Assembly (NCBI RefSeq): GCF_009193215.1
Contig: NZ_VYVA01000003.1
Span: 310,001 to 374,000 of the forward strand
Length of the DNA: 64,000 nucleotides
DNA from: Flavicella marina
GTDB taxonomy: Bacteria; Bacteroidota; Bacteroidia; Flavobacteriales; Flavobacteriaceae
Reading direction: 5' to 3'
Part shown: positions 62,363 to 64,000 of the stretch, one piece after another
How positions within the stretch are numbered: the stretch's first letter is position 1
How the letters are laid out: every line of letters begins with the position of its first letter
The notes under the pieces: model-generated
Databases searched by the model: none
Told to the model about the DNA's origin: nothing
The model's input: only the letters and a program-made list of their open reading frames with translations
Translations under genes and position numbers: made by a program

Positions 62363-63244
62363 TTAATTTGATATAAATCGCAGGCCTAAGTTAAGGGTTT
62401 CTCCAAAACCTGTATCACTTCCTCTTACAAAATTTGTGTAAGATAGTTCTAAGTTTAAAGTTTTGGTTACTTGGTATTTTCCTCCAATACCCAATTGCGT
62501 ATATTCTTGGCTAAATTTATTTCCTAAATCGATCAATATATATTGTTGAGTTTGCAGGTATACTGTAGATTTTGATGTTGGAAAGTAACTAACAAATGCA
62601 CTTACAGGTACTCCTAAGCTATTGTTTGCAAATCCTCCTTCCGAGGTTCCGTTGTCATCATAGGTGTCTTCTTCACCAAAGTTGAACTGAGTATCGATTT
62701 CTGTAAACAACTGCCATTTTCCACTTGGAAAAGTATAATCGTAAAAGAATTTTGTCTCCCATACATAACTCTTTTTGTCTAGGTATACTCCATTTTCTGT
62801 TTCATGATCAACCAACGGAATAAACACTCCTGTTCGAATTGAAAAATTACCAACATTTTTTAAGGGTTGAAAACTTATACTTGGAGCTATAGAGGTAAAA
62901 CCAGCTCTAGAACCACCTTCTTCATTAGCGAAATTCAAAGGAGAAAACCAACCTTTTCCTCCAATGTTATTTGATTTTACGTTAAAAACTAATCCAATAT
63001 TGAATCTTGAGTTTTCACTAACTCCATAAAAAGTTTCGAAGGTTGCTGTAAAGAAGTTTTCTCTAGGATGGTCTCCTCTGAAGGTGTCTTCGGTTTGACT
63101 GTAAAAGTTATTAAACCATTTTACATCCACTTGTCCTTTGCGTAATAGTTTTGAAGGCGTGTAGGTTTGAATATTGCTTTCTTGTGCATAAGTAACGCAC
63201 GAAATAAAAAGCGTTAACAATATAATTTTTGAAATTCGAGTCAT
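62363..63244 (-). CDS. outer-membrane protein of unknown family
   Basis: A 293-residue protein with a signal peptide (IILLTLFISCVTYAQ) and many amphipathic strands, ending LGLRFISN, which fits a barrel of about 12 strands. Features such as FTSIAPSISFQPL and YTQLGIGGKYQVTKTLNLELSYTNF are common in Bacteroidota outer-membrane proteins but do not define a function. It is the first gene of a three-gene run with the glycosidase and POTRA-barrel genes, suggesting a surface unit. Confidence 0.75.
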   Translation of the reverse strand: MTRISKIILLTLFISCVTYAQESNIQTYTPSKLLRKGQVDVKWFNNFYSQTEDTFRGDHPRENFFTATFETFYGVSENSRFNIGLVFNVKSNNIGGKGWFSPLNFANEEGGSRAGFTSIAPSISFQPLKNVGNFSIRTGVFIPLVDHETENGVYLDKKSYVWETKFFYDYTFPSGKWQLFTEIDTQFNFGEEDTYDDNGTSEGGFANNSLGVPVSAFVSYFPTSKSTVYLQTQQYILIDLGNKFSQEYTQLGIGGKYQVTKTLNLELSYTNFVRGSDTGFGETLNLGLRFISN

Positions 63245-63449
63245 CGTTAATTTTAATTAAGTTCTTCCTAAAAGTGTTTCATTTGAAGATTTCCTTACAA
63301 GATTGGTTTTATTTATATTGATTCTAAATTGATGCTCGTGATTCTATTTCTTTTAAGTTTTTAAAATTTGTTTCGACCTACGGAAAGTAAAATCTTAATT
63401 TAGAGAACGAACCAGTTTATCATATTCTAATTTAAGCAAACCTAACTTT

Positions 63450-64000
63450 ATGAAACATATAGTAATTATTGGAAATGGAGTTTCGGGAGTGACAGCAGCA
63501 CGTCACATCAGAAAATTAAGTGACCATAGGGTCACAATTATTTCTGCTGAAACCAAGTATTTTTTTTCTAGGACAGCTTTGATGTATGTCTTTATGGGAC
63601 ATATGAAATTTGAAAACACGCAACCCTACGAAAATTGGTTTTGGAAAAAAAATCGAATTGATTTGGTAGAGGGTTTGGTTGAATTTATTGATACTGAAGG
63701 GTGTAAAGTGGTATTGAGAAACGGTACGGAAATACTTTTCGACGATTTAATTTTAGCTACGGGCTCTAGGCCAAATAAATTTGGTTGGCCTGGTCAGGAT
63801 TTAAAAGGAGTGCAAGGAATGTATTCTAAACAAGATTTAGAAACCTTAGAAGAAAATGCTAAGGACTGTAAACGAGCTGTGATTGTTGGTGGAGGTTTGA
63901 TCGGTATTGAAATGGCTGAAATGCTGCATTCAAGAAATATACCCGTTACTTTTCTAGTTAGAGAAACAAGTTTTTGGAATGGGGTTTTACCAAAAGAGCA
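63450..64000 (+). CDS. FAD-dependent NAD(P) oxidoreductase, N-terminal part
   Basis: The first 183 codons of a pyridine nucleotide-disulfide type oxidoreductase, cut by the window end. It starts at the ATG at 63450 with KHIVIIGNGVSGVTAARHI (FAD dinucleotide fold), then LILATGSRPNKFGWPG, then the NAD fold VIVGGGLIGIEMAEML. This resembles ferredoxin/rubredoxin reductases and NirB-like subunits. Conserved residues are intact. It is divergent from the outer-membrane protein gene. Confidence 0.9.
   Translation, partial: MKHIVIIGNGVSGVTAARHIRKLSDHRVTIISAETKYFFSRTALMYVFMGHMKFENTQPYENWFWKKNRIDLVEGLVEFIDTEGCKVVLRNGTEILFDDLILATGSRPNKFGWPGQDLKGVQGMYSKQDLETLEENAKDCKRAVIVGGGLIGIEMAEMLHSRNIPVTFLVRETSFWNGVLPKE

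Noticed and set aside
1-64000. CRISPR arrays, insertion sequences or prophage
   Set aside because: No spaced direct repeats, transposase-like genes or phage structural genes were seen in any part of the window.

Overview
The window is a continuous stretch of a low-GC chromosome from a member of Bacteroidota, almost certainly a marine Flavobacteriaceae. The evidence is: Bacteroidota-type promoters (a TAnnTTTG -7 box with few Shine-Dalgarno sites), the DUF177-rpmF-fabH-accB-accC cluster, a cbb3 oxidase with CcoN fused to CcoO and a one-haem CcoP, many SPII lipoproteins, a type IX secretion C-terminal signal, and an agarase-like GH16 enzyme. There is no prophage, insertion sequence or CRISPR array. 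Most of the window is housekeeping sequence, with a few accessory blocks.

Layout. 1-2023: end of truB, a Bacteroidota protein of unknown function, a lipoprotein and recX. 2110-8754 (minus): a tetR-tolC-adaptor-RND efflux operon whose promoter overlaps a 9-bp inverted repeat, a good operator candidate. 8910-15954: polyprenyl synthase, a tRNA, an unannotated 47-codon ORF, riboflavin synthase, pdxA, and the DUF177-rpmF / fabH-accB-accC fatty-acid cluster. 16219-19452: tRNA-Ser, exbB - small membrane protein - exbD - exbD, and an outer-membrane barrel. 19449-26261: a PAP2-like membrane protein, rpoN, a sterol-desaturase-type enzyme, an MMPL/RND exporter and an orphan histidine kinase.

26311-35923 is the microaerobic respiration block: ccoS-ccoNO-ccoQ-ccoP, then ccoG-ccoH-tauE-like, with ccoI and a divergent Crp/Fnr regulator upstream. 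FNR-like palindromes (TGA-N6-TCA) occur in both control regions. The one before ccoS lies at about -41 from a predicted start, where a class II activator would sit. 35993-49669: ppc, 5-formyl-THF cyclo-ligase, uvrC, a patatin-barrel protein, a small exported repeat protein, a sugar aminotransferase with galE, a GH16 lipoprotein and a YyaL/DUF255 protein.

49730-57540 holds fabD, then a queuosine-precursor transporter and the most distinctive part of the window: a tightly packed arsenosugar operon. Its genes are DUF547, ArsS radical SAM, exported rhodanese, TIGR04282 glycosyltransferase, a DM13 protein with a T9SS signal, a purine nucleoside phosphorylase, ArsM and a Crp/Fnr regulator. Together they suggest a route from arsenite through methylation, adenosylation, loss of adenine and glycosylation. 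The DM13 and rhodanese steps have no assigned role. 57604-64000: a flavodoxin-fold oxidoreductase, a second sterol-desaturase-type enzyme, an orphan solute-binding lipoprotein, a POTRA-barrel protein overlapping a GH113-like glycosidase, an outer-membrane protein, and the start of an FAD-dependent oxidoreductase cut by the window edge.
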